DNA of 11,621 bases from an uncultured Ruminococcus sp. (GCA_937894495.1 CALCRR010000019.1:1-11621), one strand, 5' to 3'; positions 1 to 6,605 are shown, numbered from the stretch's first letter. Translations and numbers: made by a program. Notes: generated from the sequence alone by a model not told the origin.

Positions 1-155
1 GTCAACATTTTGCAAGGTTCGCGCAGCGTATCGAAGTACTAGCCGCCACAAAAGCACCCTCCTCCCCTCCGGGGAGGATTCGATATCTTGCCAACTTCAC
101 AATAGTGCGGCAGGTGGGGGAAGCGAGCCGTCCGCCCGAGGACAGGTGGGGGAAA
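1..155 (-). repeat. Intergenic repeat family A, copy 1 (inverted)
   Basis: Its reverse complement matches the blocks at 2128-2260 and 6221-6361. Shared landmarks are TGTCCTC with a GGACGG stretch, TTCCCCCACCT, a CGCACT-TTGTG segment, the GC palindrome CCTCCCC-N3-GGGGAGG (61-67/71-77 here), GGGTGC, GCTAG and GATACGCTGCGCGAACC. The copy probably continues beyond the left edge, since copy 3 keeps matching to the AAAATGTTGAC end that forms bases 1-11 here. A second CCCCCACC motif near 144-152 makes this copy longer on the potA side. It ends just before the potA promoter. No ORF is evident in it. Confidence 0.85.
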
Positions 156-173
156 TAATTAAAAAAAAATGTG

Positions 174-202
174 TTGATTTATGGAAGAATATGTGTTATA
201 AT
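174..202 (+). promoter_or_regulatory. Sigma-A promoter of the pot operon
   Basis: The -35 is TTGATT (174-179), followed by a 17-bp spacer and a consensus -10 TATAAT (197-202). A TG one base before the -10 (194-195) makes it an extended -10. Predicted transcription start is near 209, giving a leader of about 60 nt before potA. No riboswitch or operator was recognised in that leader. Confidence 0.85.
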
Positions 203-269
203 AAATCGCTGTGATCTTGGGAGTATTCCTTGTTACATCAATTCTTGCAGAAAGAGGGGATCTGATATA

Positions 270-1322
270 ATGGAGAATATTATCAGCCTGAAGGATATCG
301 TCGTGGAGTTTGAGGACGGCGAGAGGATCTTGAAGAACATCAGCCTTGACATAAAGGATAAGGAGTTCGTTACCTTTCTGGGACCGTCGGGCTGCGGCAA
401 AACCACTACGCTGAGGATAATCGCAGGCTTTCTTGAGCCTACAAGCGGCGATGTTTTCTTTGACGGGCAGAGGATAAACGGGGTGCCGCCCCATAAGCGC
501 AATGTTAACACCGTGTTCCAGCGTTATGCGCTGTTCCCTCACCTTAATGTTTATGAAAATATCGCCTTCGGGCTGAGGGTCAAAAAAGTGCCTGAGAAGG
601 AGATAGTCAAGCGTGTGGGTGAGATGCTGGGGCTTGTGAACCTTATGGGGTTTGAAAAGCGCTCGGTCAACCGTCTTTCGGGCGGTCAGCAGCAGCGTGT
701 TGCCATTGCAAGGGCGCTGGTCAATCACCCCAAGGTGCTGCTGCTTGATGAACCGCTGGGTGCCCTCGACCTCAAACTCAGAAAAGAGATGCAGATAGAG
801 CTCAGGCGTATTCAGCAGGAGCTGGAGCTGACTTTTATATACGTCACCCACGACCAGGAGGAAGCCCTTACCATGAGCGACAGCATTGTGGTGATGAACA
901 ACGGCTGCATTCAGCAGATAGGCTCCCCCACCGACATATATAACGAGCCTGTAAACGCCTTTGTTGCTGATTTTATCGGCGAGAGCAACATAATAAACGG
1001 CTGTATGCCCAAGGACTGCCTGGTGGAGTTCACGGGGAAGCGGTTTGAGTGCGTTGACAAGGGCTTTTCACCCAATGAGACGGTAGATGTGGTGATCCGC
1101 CCCGAGGACGTAAAGGTGATACCTGCCGAGCAGGCTAAGCTCACAGGCATTGTTGAGTCGGTGGTGTTCAAGGGTGTACACTATGAGATGATAGTTGACG
1201 GCGTTGACCACAAGTGGATAATACACTCCACCAAGGCAGAGCCCGTGGGCACCATGATAGGCATGACCTTTGACCCCTTTGACATACACATAATGAAGAA
1301 AACAGAGGAGGCGCAGGGATGA
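270..1322 (+). CDS. potA: PotA, spermidine/putrescine ABC transporter ATPase
   Basis: Cytoplasmic ATPase that powers polyamine import through PotB/PotC. The 350-aa product is the usual PotA length. Visible motifs are Walker A GPSGCGKTT (38-46), the Q-loop glutamine in VFQRYALFP (Q84), the ABC signature LSGGQQQRVA (136-145), Walker B VLLLDEP (156-162) and the H-loop histidine (H194). A C-terminal TOBE-like regulatory domain follows (about 272-345, with VVIRPEDV). I chose ATG 270 because AGAGGGGA lies about 9 nt upstream and homology starts there; the reading frame stays open to 171, but that extension would reach into the promoter. The stop overlaps the potB start (ATGA), implying translational coupling. 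The ATPase class is certain from motifs; the polyamine assignment rests on potB, potC and potD. Confidence 0.95.
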   Translation: MENIISLKDIVVEFEDGERILKNISLDIKDKEFVTFLGPSGCGKTTTLRIIAGFLEPTSGDVFFDGQRINGVPPHKRNVNTVFQRYALFPHLNVYENIAFGLRVKKVPEKEIVKRVGEMLGLVNLMGFEKRSVNRLSGGQQQRVAIARALVNHPKVLLLDEPLGALDLKLRKEMQIELRRIQQELELTFIYVTHDQEEALTMSDSIVVMNNGCIQQIGSPTDIYNEPVNAFVADFIGESNIINGCMPKDCLVEFTGKRFECVDKGFSPNETVDVVIRPEDVKVIPAEQAKLTGIVESVVFKGVHYEMIVDGVDHKWIIHSTKAEPVGTMIGMTFDPFDIHIMKKTEEAQG

Positions 1323-2125
1323 AGCTGAAATATTTTTCCGCCCCCTATCTGGTGTGGATGGTAGTGTTCATACTGGTGCCTTTGCTGATGATAGCGGTCT
1401 TTGCTTTTACCAATGATGACGGGGGCTTGACCATAAAGCACATATCCGATGTGGGGCAGTATGCCAACATTTTTGTGCGCTCCATATGGCTGTCTCTGGT
1501 GGCTACGGCGATATGCCTTGTGGTGGCTTACCCCATAGCATTTATTTTATCACGTATGGACAAGCACAAGCAGGGCACAATGCTGATGATAGTGATGCTC
1601 CCCATGTGGATGAATTTTCTGCTGAGGACCTACGCATGGATGACGCTGCTTGGCAACAACGGCATAATAAACCACCTTTTCGGGCTGGTGGGGCTGGGAC
1701 CCTACAAGCTGATAAACACCTCGGGGGCGGTGGTGCTGGGCATGGTGTACAACTACCTGCCTTTTATGATACTCCCCCTTTACTCGGTGATGGAGAAGAT
1801 AGACAAGAGCCTGTTCGAGGCGGCTTCCGATCTGGGGTGCAGCTCTGCATCGGTGCTTTTAAGGGTGATAATCCCGTTGAGCGTGCCGGGGATAACCTCG
1901 GGGATAACTATGGTGTTCGTGCCTGCTATCTCCACGTTTATCATTTCGAGAATGCTGGGCGGCGGCTCAAACCTGCTGATAGGCGACCTTATCGAGATGC
2001 AGTTTCTGGGCAACTCCTACAACCCCCACTTAGGCGCAGCCATATCGCTGGTGCTTATGGTGATAATCCTGGTGATAATGACCGTAATGAACCAATTCGA
2101 CCCGGACGATCAGGTATTGATGTGA
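1319..2125 (+). CDS. potB: PotB, polyamine ABC transporter permease
   Basis: Integral membrane permease that pairs with PotC to form the polyamine channel. The 268-aa protein is close to the family length and shows about six hydrophobic segments: 10-30, 55-78, 87-110, 136-156, 192-212 and 240-257. The cytoplasmic EAA loop that docks on PotA is clear: EAASDLG starting near residue 167 and continuing to about 190 (IIPLSVPG). The N-terminus APYLVWMVVFILVPLL is typical of PotB. It overlaps potA by 4 nt, with a GGAGG-rich stretch just upstream inside potA. Three bases after its stop begins a family A repeat that separates it from potC, although these genes are normally adjacent. An alternative frame at 1486-2148 is only a shadow. 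Confidence 0.94.
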   Translation: MKLKYFSAPYLVWMVVFILVPLLMIAVFAFTNDDGGLTIKHISDVGQYANIFVRSIWLSLVATAICLVVAYPIAFILSRMDKHKQGTMLMIVMLPMWMNFLLRTYAWMTLLGNNGIINHLFGLVGLGPYKLINTSGAVVLGMVYNYLPFMILPLYSVMEKIDKSLFEAASDLGCSSASVLLRVIIPLSVPGITSGITMVFVPAISTFIISRMLGGGSNLLIGDLIEMQFLGNSYNPHLGAAISLVLMVIILVIMTVMNQFDPDDQVLM

Positions 2126-2127
2126 TC

Positions 2128-2260
2128 TGTCCTCACCGGACGGGGTAATTCCCCCACCTGTCGCACTATTGTGTGGTGGGCAAGCACTCGAGTCCTCCCC
2201 GGAGGGGAGGGGGTGCCTTAGTGGCAGCTAGTATTTCGATACGCTGCGCGAACCCTGTAA
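2128..2260 (+). repeat. Intergenic repeat family A, copy 2
   Basis: Direct copy of the approximately 135-140-bp element. It begins with TGTCCTCACCGGACGG three bases after the potB stop and ends near GCGCGAACCCTG. The central hairpin CCTCCCC-GGA-GGGGAGG is at 2194-2210. Similarity to copy 1 (inverted) and copy 3 is high, with scattered substitutions and small indels. It splits what should be a continuous potB-potC junction. Confidence 0.88.
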
Positions 2261-2306
2261 ACGAGTTATTGTGCGCTTTACCGCATTTTTTTGTAAAACC
2301 GTTTTC
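2255..2306 (+). repeat. Intergenic repeat family B, copy 1
   Basis: About 50 bp of the form TGTAAACG, a short spacer, TTGTGCG, TTTACCGCAT, a T-rich tract, GTAAAACCGTTTTC. Related blocks are at 4966-5017 and 6434-6476. GTAAA (2257-2261) and TTTAC (2277-2281) form a short inverted repeat. It follows directly on repeat A copy 2 and runs into a heptamer array. Confidence 0.75.
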
Positions 2307-2331
2307 TTACCTCTTACATCTTAAACTCTAA
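2305..2331 (+). repeat. Heptamer array TCTTACM, locus 1
   Basis: Tandem 7-mers TCTTACC, TCTTACA and TCTTAAA (2305-2325), followed by CTCTAAAAG that merges into the potC ribosome binding site GGGAG (2334-2338). Similar arrays occur at 6475-6509, 8923-8956 and 10252-10278. Confidence 0.8.
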
Positions 2332-2346
2332 AAGGGAGTATGCAAA

Positions 2347-3153
2347 TTGAAAAAGCTTGGAAAAATATATATGATGCTGGTGCTGGCATTTTTGTATGTG
2401 CCTATATTTGTGCTGATAGTTTTCTCTTTTAATGAGACGAAGAGCCGTTCGGTGTTCAGCGGTTTTACGCTGGACTGGTATAACAGGCTGTTTCACAACT
2501 CTATAATAATCTCGTCGCTGGTGAACACTATAATTATTGCAGTTATAGCAAGTATAGCCTCAACAGTGCTGGGCACTCTGGCGGCTATCGGCATAAACAG
2601 TATGAGAAAGGTGCCCAAGGCTGTGGTGATGAACATTACCAATATGCCTATCATCAATCCCGAGATAGTTACGGGTGTTTCGCTTATGCTGCTGTTTGTT
2701 TTCTTTGCGGCGAGAATGAATCTGGAGTTTGGCTTTGTTACCCTGCTGATAGCCCATATCACCTTTGATGTGCCTTATGTGATACTCAACGTCATGCCCA
2801 AGTTCAACCAGATGGACCCCCATATCTACGAGGCGGCGCAGGACCTGGGGTGCAGCCCCATACAGGCGTTTGTAAAGGTGGTGCTGCCTGAGATAATGCC
2901 CGGGGTGGTCAGCGGCTTTCTTATGTCCTTCACCTATTCGCTGGACGATTTTGTGGTCAGCTACTTCACCACAGGCTCAACTTCGCAGACGCTGCCTATC
3001 ACCATTTATTCTATGACCAGAAGAAAGGTATCGCCTGAGATAAACGCTTTGTCCACCATTATTTTTATCGTGGTGGTGGCGGTGCTCATAGTCAAGAGCT
3101 TTATCGAGAACAGGGCGTCCGCAGGGGGCGCAGTCAAGGGGGAGCAGGCATGA
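2347..3153 (+). CDS. potC: PotC, polyamine ABC transporter permease
   Basis: Second membrane subunit of the polyamine importer, 268 aa, usual for the family. Hydrophobic segments lie around 8-27, 57-83, 107-122, 129-147, 184-205 and 235-251. The EAA loop reads EAAQDLGCSP from E162 and runs to MPGVVSG near 190. The start is TTG: GGGAG at 2334-2338 sits 8 nt upstream, and the protein begins MKKLGKIYMMLV, a normal PotC N-terminus; the next ATG would be badly spaced. The stop overlaps the potD ATG (ATGA). A weak TTG start after a 221-bp repeat-filled gap may lower PotC translation relative to the coupled neighbours. Confidence 0.93.
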   Translation: MKKLGKIYMMLVLAFLYVPIFVLIVFSFNETKSRSVFSGFTLDWYNRLFHNSIIISSLVNTIIIAVIASIASTVLGTLAAIGINSMRKVPKAVVMNITNMPIINPEIVTGVSLMLLFVFFAARMNLEFGFVTLLIAHITFDVPYVILNVMPKFNQMDPHIYEAAQDLGCSPIQAFVKVVLPEIMPGVVSGFLMSFTYSLDDFVVSYFTTGSTSQTLPITIYSMTRRKVSPEINALSTIIFIVVVAVLIVKSFIENRASAGGAVKGEQA

Positions 3154-4427
3154 GAAAAAAGCTTTTTACACTGCTGACGGTGATAGCCCTTGCCGCAGGG
3201 CTGCTTTCGGGCTGCTCTTCATCGTCAAAGGCTGATGATACTGACGGCGGCGAGGAGGAGACCGCAGCCCAGACCCTGACGGTAGCCGACCCCGATTATT
3301 ACACACGCTTTAAGGGCAAGGGTATCTCAATAAACGTGTACAACTGGGGCGAGTATATCTCAACAGGGGCTGACGAGGGCACGCTTGATGTTAATGCCGA
3401 GTTTGAAAAGCTCACAGGTATAAAGGTGAACTACACAAACTACGCCACCAATGAGGAGCTTTATGCAAAGCTCAAAGGCGGCGGAGCGGCTTATGATGTG
3501 ATAATCCCCTCAGACTACATGATAAGCAAGATGATAAAGGAAAAGCTGGTACAGCCCCTTGACATGGGGAATATACCCAATTTCAAGTACATCATGGATA
3601 ATTTCAGGGGGCAGGCGTATGACCCCGGGGACGAATATTCGGTGCCCTACACATGGGGAACGGTGGGCATTATCTACGACACCACCATGGTGGATATCCC
3701 CCCCGAGGAGATAGACTGGGACCTTTTGTGGAACGAGGATTATGCGGACCAGATACTGATGTTTGACAACCCCCGTGACGCCTTTGCCATTGCAGAGCTC
3801 ATGCTGGGATATTCGCTGAACACCGAGGACAGTGAGGAGCTGGAGCAGGCAGCCTTTAAGCTCAGACAGCAAAAGCACATCGTACAGGGCTATGTTATGG
3901 ACGAGGTGTTTGACAAAATGGAGGCTGGCGACGCTTTGATAGCTCCCTATTACGCAGGCGACGCACTGACCATACTGGAGGGCAACGAGGACCTGGATTT
4001 TGTGGTGCCAAAAAGCGGCACCAACCTGTTTATAGACGCCATGTGCATACCTGCCTCAGCAAGGCAGAAGGAGGCGGCGGAGATGTACATAAACTTTATG
4101 TGCGAGCCTGATATTGCCTATGCGAATATTGATTACATCTGCTACTCCACCCCACATCAGGCGGCTTACGATATGCTGGACGACGAGGTGAAAAACAGCC
4201 ATGTATCATACCCCGACAGCGAATTTATCGCCGAAAAGACCACGGTATTCGTAAACCTGTCGGACGACGCCAACGCACAGATGCAGAAGCTGTGGACAGA
4301 GATGAAATCCGCCGAGGACGAGAACTCAAACCGCTGGCTGATGCCGACATTTTTAGTGATATGCATACTGATAATAGTGTTCGTACTGGTGCGGCGGCAC
4401 ATAAAGAACAAGAAGGATATTTTCTGA
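3150..4427 (+). CDS. potD: PotD, polyamine-binding lipoprotein with C-terminal membrane helix
   Basis: Extracellular solute-binding protein that delivers spermidine/putrescine to PotBC. The N-terminus is a lipoprotein signal with lipobox LSGC (lipidated Cys22). The mature domain, about 55-390, matches PotD: INVYNWGEYI (61-70), YDVIIPSDYMI (115-125), YSVPYTWGTVGIIYD (163-177) and the late block NLFIDAMCIPASA (292-304). The NWGEYI and PYTWG stretches correspond to ligand-pocket segments of E. coli PotD. At 425 aa it is longer than the usual 340-360 residues because of a Ser/Asp/Glu linker (23-50) and a C-terminal helix (about 397-414, MPTFLVICILIIVFVLV) followed by a basic tail. It could therefore be anchored at both ends. 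It overlaps potC by 4 nt. The exact ligand cannot be read from sequence alone. Confidence 0.93.
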   Translation: MRKKLFTLLTVIALAAGLLSGCSSSSKADDTDGGEEETAAQTLTVADPDYYTRFKGKGISINVYNWGEYISTGADEGTLDVNAEFEKLTGIKVNYTNYATNEELYAKLKGGGAAYDVIIPSDYMISKMIKEKLVQPLDMGNIPNFKYIMDNFRGQAYDPGDEYSVPYTWGTVGIIYDTTMVDIPPEEIDWDLLWNEDYADQILMFDNPRDAFAIAELMLGYSLNTEDSEELEQAAFKLRQQKHIVQGYVMDEVFDKMEAGDALIAPYYAGDALTILEGNEDLDFVVPKSGTNLFIDAMCIPASARQKEAAEMYINFMCEPDIAYANIDYICYSTPHQAAYDMLDDEVKNSHVSYPDSEFIAEKTTVFVNLSDDANAQMQKLWTEMKSAEDENSNRWLMPTFLVICILIIVFVLVRRHIKNKKDIF

Positions 4428-4469
4428 GGCTGCTCAAAAGAAAAACAAACACGGCAGGAGAATGGCAAA

Positions 4470-4964
4470 ATGCAGAATGATACAGAGAAAAAAGATATTT
4501 TCGACAAAATAATGTCCGCAAGGCTTTTTAAGCCCTTTGAGGGGGTATACAAAGCCCACAAGGAGGTACTGCTGTACCTGTTCTTCGGGGTGCTCACCAC
4601 GGCGGTGAGCTTTGTGACGGCAGGCATAGCCAAGGCAGCCCTTGAAAGCGCAGCGCTCAGCAAGGACACGGTGGCAAACGTCAGCACCGTTATCGCCTGG
4701 GTATGCTCGGTAACATTTGCCTACATCACCAACAGGATATGGGTGTTTGAGTCACAGGCAGAGGGGGCTAAGGGCATTATCGCCGAGGGCGCTTCGTTCT
4801 ACGGCGGCAGGATATTCACCCTGCTGGTGGAGACCTTCATGATGTGGGCAGGCTACTCAAAGCTGAATTTCAACTACTGGCTCACCAAGATAGCCGCCAA
4901 TGTGGTGGTGGTGGTACTGAATTATATCATAAGCAAATTATTAGTGTTCCGCAAGCAGGGCTAA
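4470..4964 (+). CDS. GtrA-family membrane protein
   Basis: Small integral membrane protein of 164 aa, typical for the GtrA family, whose members are linked to moving or flipping lipid-linked sugars or to wall polysaccharide and teichoic acid decoration. Four hydrophobic helices are visible at about 32-54, 67-88, 108-128 and 138-158. Family hallmarks are YLFFGVLTTAVSF after the cytosolic N-terminus, the AYITNRIWVFES motif (85-95) and a closing NYIISKLLVFRK (151-162). ATG 4470 has AGGAG (4456-4460) 9 nt upstream. It lies 42 nt after potD with no terminator between, so it may be cotranscribed, but no functional tie to polyamine transport is known to me. The substrate is unknown. Confidence 0.85.
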   Translation: MQNDTEKKDIFDKIMSARLFKPFEGVYKAHKEVLLYLFFGVLTTAVSFVTAGIAKAALESAALSKDTVANVSTVIAWVCSVTFAYITNRIWVFESQAEGAKGIIAEGASFYGGRIFTLLVETFMMWAGYSKLNFNYWLTKIAANVVVVVLNYIISKLLVFRKQG

Positions 4965-4965
4965 G

Positions 4966-5017
4966 CTTGTAAACGTGTATTTGTGCGATTTACCGCATAT
5001 TTTGTAAGACGGTTTTC
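4966..5017 (+). repeat. Intergenic repeat family B, copy 2
   Basis: Block directly after gtrA with the same layout as 2255-2306: TTGTAAACG, TTTGTGCGATTTACCGCAT, TTTTGTAAGACGGTTTTC. This copy has neither a family A element before it nor a heptamer array after it. No convincing terminator was found after gtrA; the short CCGG-CGA-CCGG (about 5018-5028) lacks a T-run. Confidence 0.72.
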
Positions 5018-5077
5018 CGGCGACCGGCAGGTGTTGAATAAATTAATATAAATTAACTTGCTTTTGTGAAATGTAAA

Positions 5078-5108
5078 CTATTTACCCTTGTGGAATTTGT
5101 GTAAATAG
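5078..5108. promoter_or_regulatory. Putative operator dyad upstream of lipoprotein promoter
   Basis: Perfect 8-bp inverted repeat CTATTTAC (5078-5085) and GTAAATAG (5101-5108) separated by 15 bp, ending four bases before the -35 box. Position and symmetry fit a regulator binding site. No cognate regulator is in the window, and AT-rich DNA can produce such dyads by chance. Confidence 0.4.
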
Positions 5109-5112
5109 CACC

Positions 5113-5141
5113 TTGAAAAAATCATGAAAATTAGTTATTAT
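5113..5141 (+). promoter_or_regulatory. Sigma-A promoter of the acidic lipoprotein gene
   Basis: TTGAAA (5113-5118), 17-bp spacer, TATTAT (5136-5141). Predicted transcription start is near 5148, giving a leader of about 56 nt. Upstream DNA is AT-rich. Together with the terminator at 6188-6221 this suggests a monocistronic gene. Confidence 0.75.
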
Positions 5142-5203
5142 TAAAGTAGTGAGTTATACACATCTACAGATAAAAACAAAACGATAAAACGGAGGTCATT
5201 ATC

Positions 5204-6157
5204 ATGAAGTTAAAGAAATTTTTAGCTATGGCAGCAGCCCTTTGCATGACGACCGCAGTGTTCACAGCCTGCGGCAGCGATACCGAGGACGACAGCAGCT
5301 CAAAGAAGGCTGAGACAAGTGCAGCTTCTACCGAGGAGGAGTCAAGCGAGGCTGAGGAGTCTGAGGCTGAGGAGAGCACCGAAGAGGGCGGCGATACCGA
5401 GGAAGGCGGCGATACCGAGAGCGGAGATGCTGAGGGCGGCGACACCGAGGAGGACCCCTTTGCTGACGAGCCTGTCATTGATGAATACACAGGCAAGGAG
5501 TGCTATGTGCCTGACCCGAATTACGTACCTGTTACTGAGTTTGAGGGCTATGACGCTTTCCTGATGTTTGCTGACAGCGAGTGGCTGTGGGCTAACTTTT
5601 CAGGTCAGGGCTATCCCGATTATCAGAGAGCTGACGGCGCATACGGCGTTGACGCTGATATCACAGGCGACGGTCAGTACACAGTAGCTATCACTGTTGA
5701 CTCTGTCGCAGCTGAGGACCCTGTACTGGGCGCAGTTAACCCACAGGTAGCCCCCGACCCCGATCTGGGCGTTGTATGGCCTGCTTCGGGCGCAACAGTA
5801 TTCTGCGTTGATATCACAGGTATCTGCGACGGTACCACCACCTGGGAGGGTGAAGAGATCGAGAGCCAGCTTGAAGAGGGCGAGGACGCTAACATTGACA
5901 AGGATATCGCAGGCAAGTACACAGGTCAGGAGATCAGTGTAACTGTTGACTCCATCAAGGCTGACGGCGAGGAGATCGCTTTTGACGACGCTAAGATCAT
6001 CAAGGGCAACATCGAGGACGACAACAACTGCTACAGACTTGAGATCTACAACGAGTACGGCGTAGGCAAGGCTGACCCTGCTATCAACAGAGACGACCTG
6101 CTGTTCTCTAAGAGCCTGGAGGTAACATTTACTATCACAGGTCTTGATAAGGAATAA
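5204..6157 (+). CDS. Acidic cell-surface lipoprotein, function unknown
   Basis: A 317-aa predicted lipoprotein. The signal MKLKKFLAMAAALCMTTAVF ends in a lipobox-like FTAC with Cys23 as the lipidated residue. Residues 24-88 form a low-complexity Ser/Glu/Asp/Gly linker containing repeated GGDTE units (about 62-83). The C-terminal part, 90-317, looks beta-rich and acidic, with W127, W129 and Y137 in an aromatic stretch (EWLWANFSGQGYPDY) and two related-looking segments, ITGDGQYTVAITVDSV (153-168) and GQEISVTVDSI (241-251). It resembles domains in lipoproteins of cellulolytic ruminococci, but I cannot name a family or ligand. The start has GGAGGT (5191-5196) 7 nt upstream. Own promoter and terminator. 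Sugar or surface binding is only a guess. Confidence 0.85.
   Translation: MKLKKFLAMAAALCMTTAVFTACGSDTEDDSSSKKAETSAASTEEESSEAEESEAEESTEEGGDTEEGGDTESGDAEGGDTEEDPFADEPVIDEYTGKECYVPDPNYVPVTEFEGYDAFLMFADSEWLWANFSGQGYPDYQRADGAYGVDADITGDGQYTVAITVDSVAAEDPVLGAVNPQVAPDPDLGVVWPASGATVFCVDITGICDGTTTWEGEEIESQLEEGEDANIDKDIAGKYTGQEISVTVDSIKADGEEIAFDDAKIIKGNIEDDNNCYRLEIYNEYGVGKADPAINRDDLLFSKSLEVTFTITGLDKE
5384..5455 (+). repeat. In-frame tandem repeat coding GGDTE units
   Basis: Imperfect 15-18-nt units around GGCGGCGATACCGAG encode EGGDTEEGGDTESGDAEGGDTEE, here described in parts: GGDTE at residues 62-66, 68-72 and 78-82, with a degenerate SGDAE between. Such an array can change length by slippage without breaking the frame. 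Confidence 0.7.
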
Positions 6158-6187
6158 TTTAGGTCGGTAACTGAAAGCTGATATTTT

Positions 6188-6221
6188 AAACCCACTGTGC
6201 GTTTTGCACGGTGGGTTTTTT
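6188..6221 (+). terminator. Rho-independent terminator of the lipoprotein gene
   Basis: Stem CCCACTGTGC (6191-6200) pairs with GCACGGTGGG (6206-6215) around loop GTTTT with one G-U pair, extended by A-T pairs, and is followed by a run of six T (6216-6221). It lies about 30 nt after the stop codon. Confidence 0.93.
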
Positions 6222-6361
6222 GTCCTCGCCGGACGGGGTGTTTCCCCCACCTATCGCACTTTTGTGGTAAAGGCAGGAGGTCGAGTCCTCCCCGGAGGGG
6301 AGGGGGTGCTTTTGTGACTGCTAGCACTTTGATGGCTGCGCCAACCTTGGAAAATGTTGAC
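6221..6361 (+). repeat. Intergenic repeat family A, copy 3
   Basis: Direct copy beginning TGTCCTCGCCGGACGG immediately after the terminator T-run and ending AACCTTGGAAAATGTTGAC. The hairpin CCTCCCC-GGA-GGGGAGG is at 6287-6303. It shares the AAAATGTTGAC end with copy 1 but not with copy 2. Confidence 0.88.
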
Positions 6362-6372
6362 TTTGTGCACCG

Positions 6373-6436
6373 CAGAAAATTTGATCAAACTTAATTTCGC
6401 CCCACTGAAACTTTGCGGAGTTTTTCAAAATTTCTG
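6373..6436. repeat. 64-bp segment bounded by 11-bp inverted repeats
   Basis: CAGAAAATTTG (6373-6383) and CAAAATTTCTG (6426-6436) are inverted repeats with one mismatch. CCGCA (6370-6374) and TGCGG (6414-6418) add a second inverted pair. The segment lies between a family A copy and a family B copy and is absent at the potB-potC locus. It may be a small insertion or simply a structured spacer. Confidence 0.4.
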
Positions 6437-6476
6437 TAATTGTGCGCTTTACCACAAAATTGGGTAAACCGTTTTC
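6434..6476 (+). repeat. Intergenic repeat family B, copy 3
   Basis: CTGTAATTGTGCGCTTTACC, then ACAAAATTGGGTAAACCGTTTTC. It is a shorter version of the blocks at 2255-2306 and 4966-5017, missing the first spacer, and again followed at once by a heptamer array. Confidence 0.7.
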
Positions 6477-6509
6477 TTACATCTTACTTCTTACCTCTTA
6501 CATCTAAAA
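6475..6509 (+). repeat. Heptamer array TCTTACM, locus 2
   Basis: Four tandem 7-mers TCTTACA, TCTTACT, TCTTACC and TCTTACA (6475-6502), then TCTAAAA. Unlike the other three arrays it is not next to a ribosome binding site; the next gene starts over 300 bp downstream. Confidence 0.8.
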
Positions 6510-6520
6510 GTGCCTGGCAT

Positions 6521-6532
6521 GATAACGTTATC
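6521..6532. promoter_or_regulatory. Palindromic operator-like site 1
   Basis: Perfect 12-bp palindrome GATAACGTTATC (context GCAT-palindrome-TTAT). The central CG with AACGTT core is like many LacI-family operators. It is the most upstream of three sites before mccB; its centre lies 86 bp from the next. Confidence 0.6.
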
Positions 6533-6559
6533 TTATGAGACACAGCATTTACTTTGTCA

Positions 6560-6598
6560 GCAGGGGTTATATCTAACTAACCCTGCGGTTTTACGCAG
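6560..6598 (+). promoter_or_regulatory. Two mutually exclusive hairpins between operators 1 and 2
   Basis: GCAGGG (6560-6565) can pair with CCCTGC (6581-6586), or CTGCG (6583-6587) can pair with CGCAG (6594-6598). The two cannot form together. No T-run follows, so this is not a clear terminator, and no promoter upstream of it was recognised. The function is unclear. Confidence 0.3.
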
Positions 6599-6605
6599 TT
6601 ATCGG

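Noticed and set aside
171..269. N-terminal extension of PotA
   Set aside because: It would begin within the promoter and shows no homology; ATG 270 has the ribosome binding site and the normal start of the family.
159..851. Long - strand open frame opposite potA
   Set aside because: Antisense shadow of a well supported ABC ATPase; no recognisable protein family and no start signals.
1486..2148. Long + strand open frame of 220 codons inside potB
   Set aside because: It lies entirely within the potB reading frame region, has a composition full of Gly/Arg/His typical of a shifted frame, and no ribosome binding site. potB is clear by homology.
5018..5028. Terminator after gtrA
   Set aside because: Only a 4-bp CCGG stem with no following T-run.
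5164..5496. Ser/Pro-rich - strand open frame opposite the lipoprotein linker
   Set aside because: Low-complexity reading of the GAG/GAC-rich acidic repeat on the other strand.
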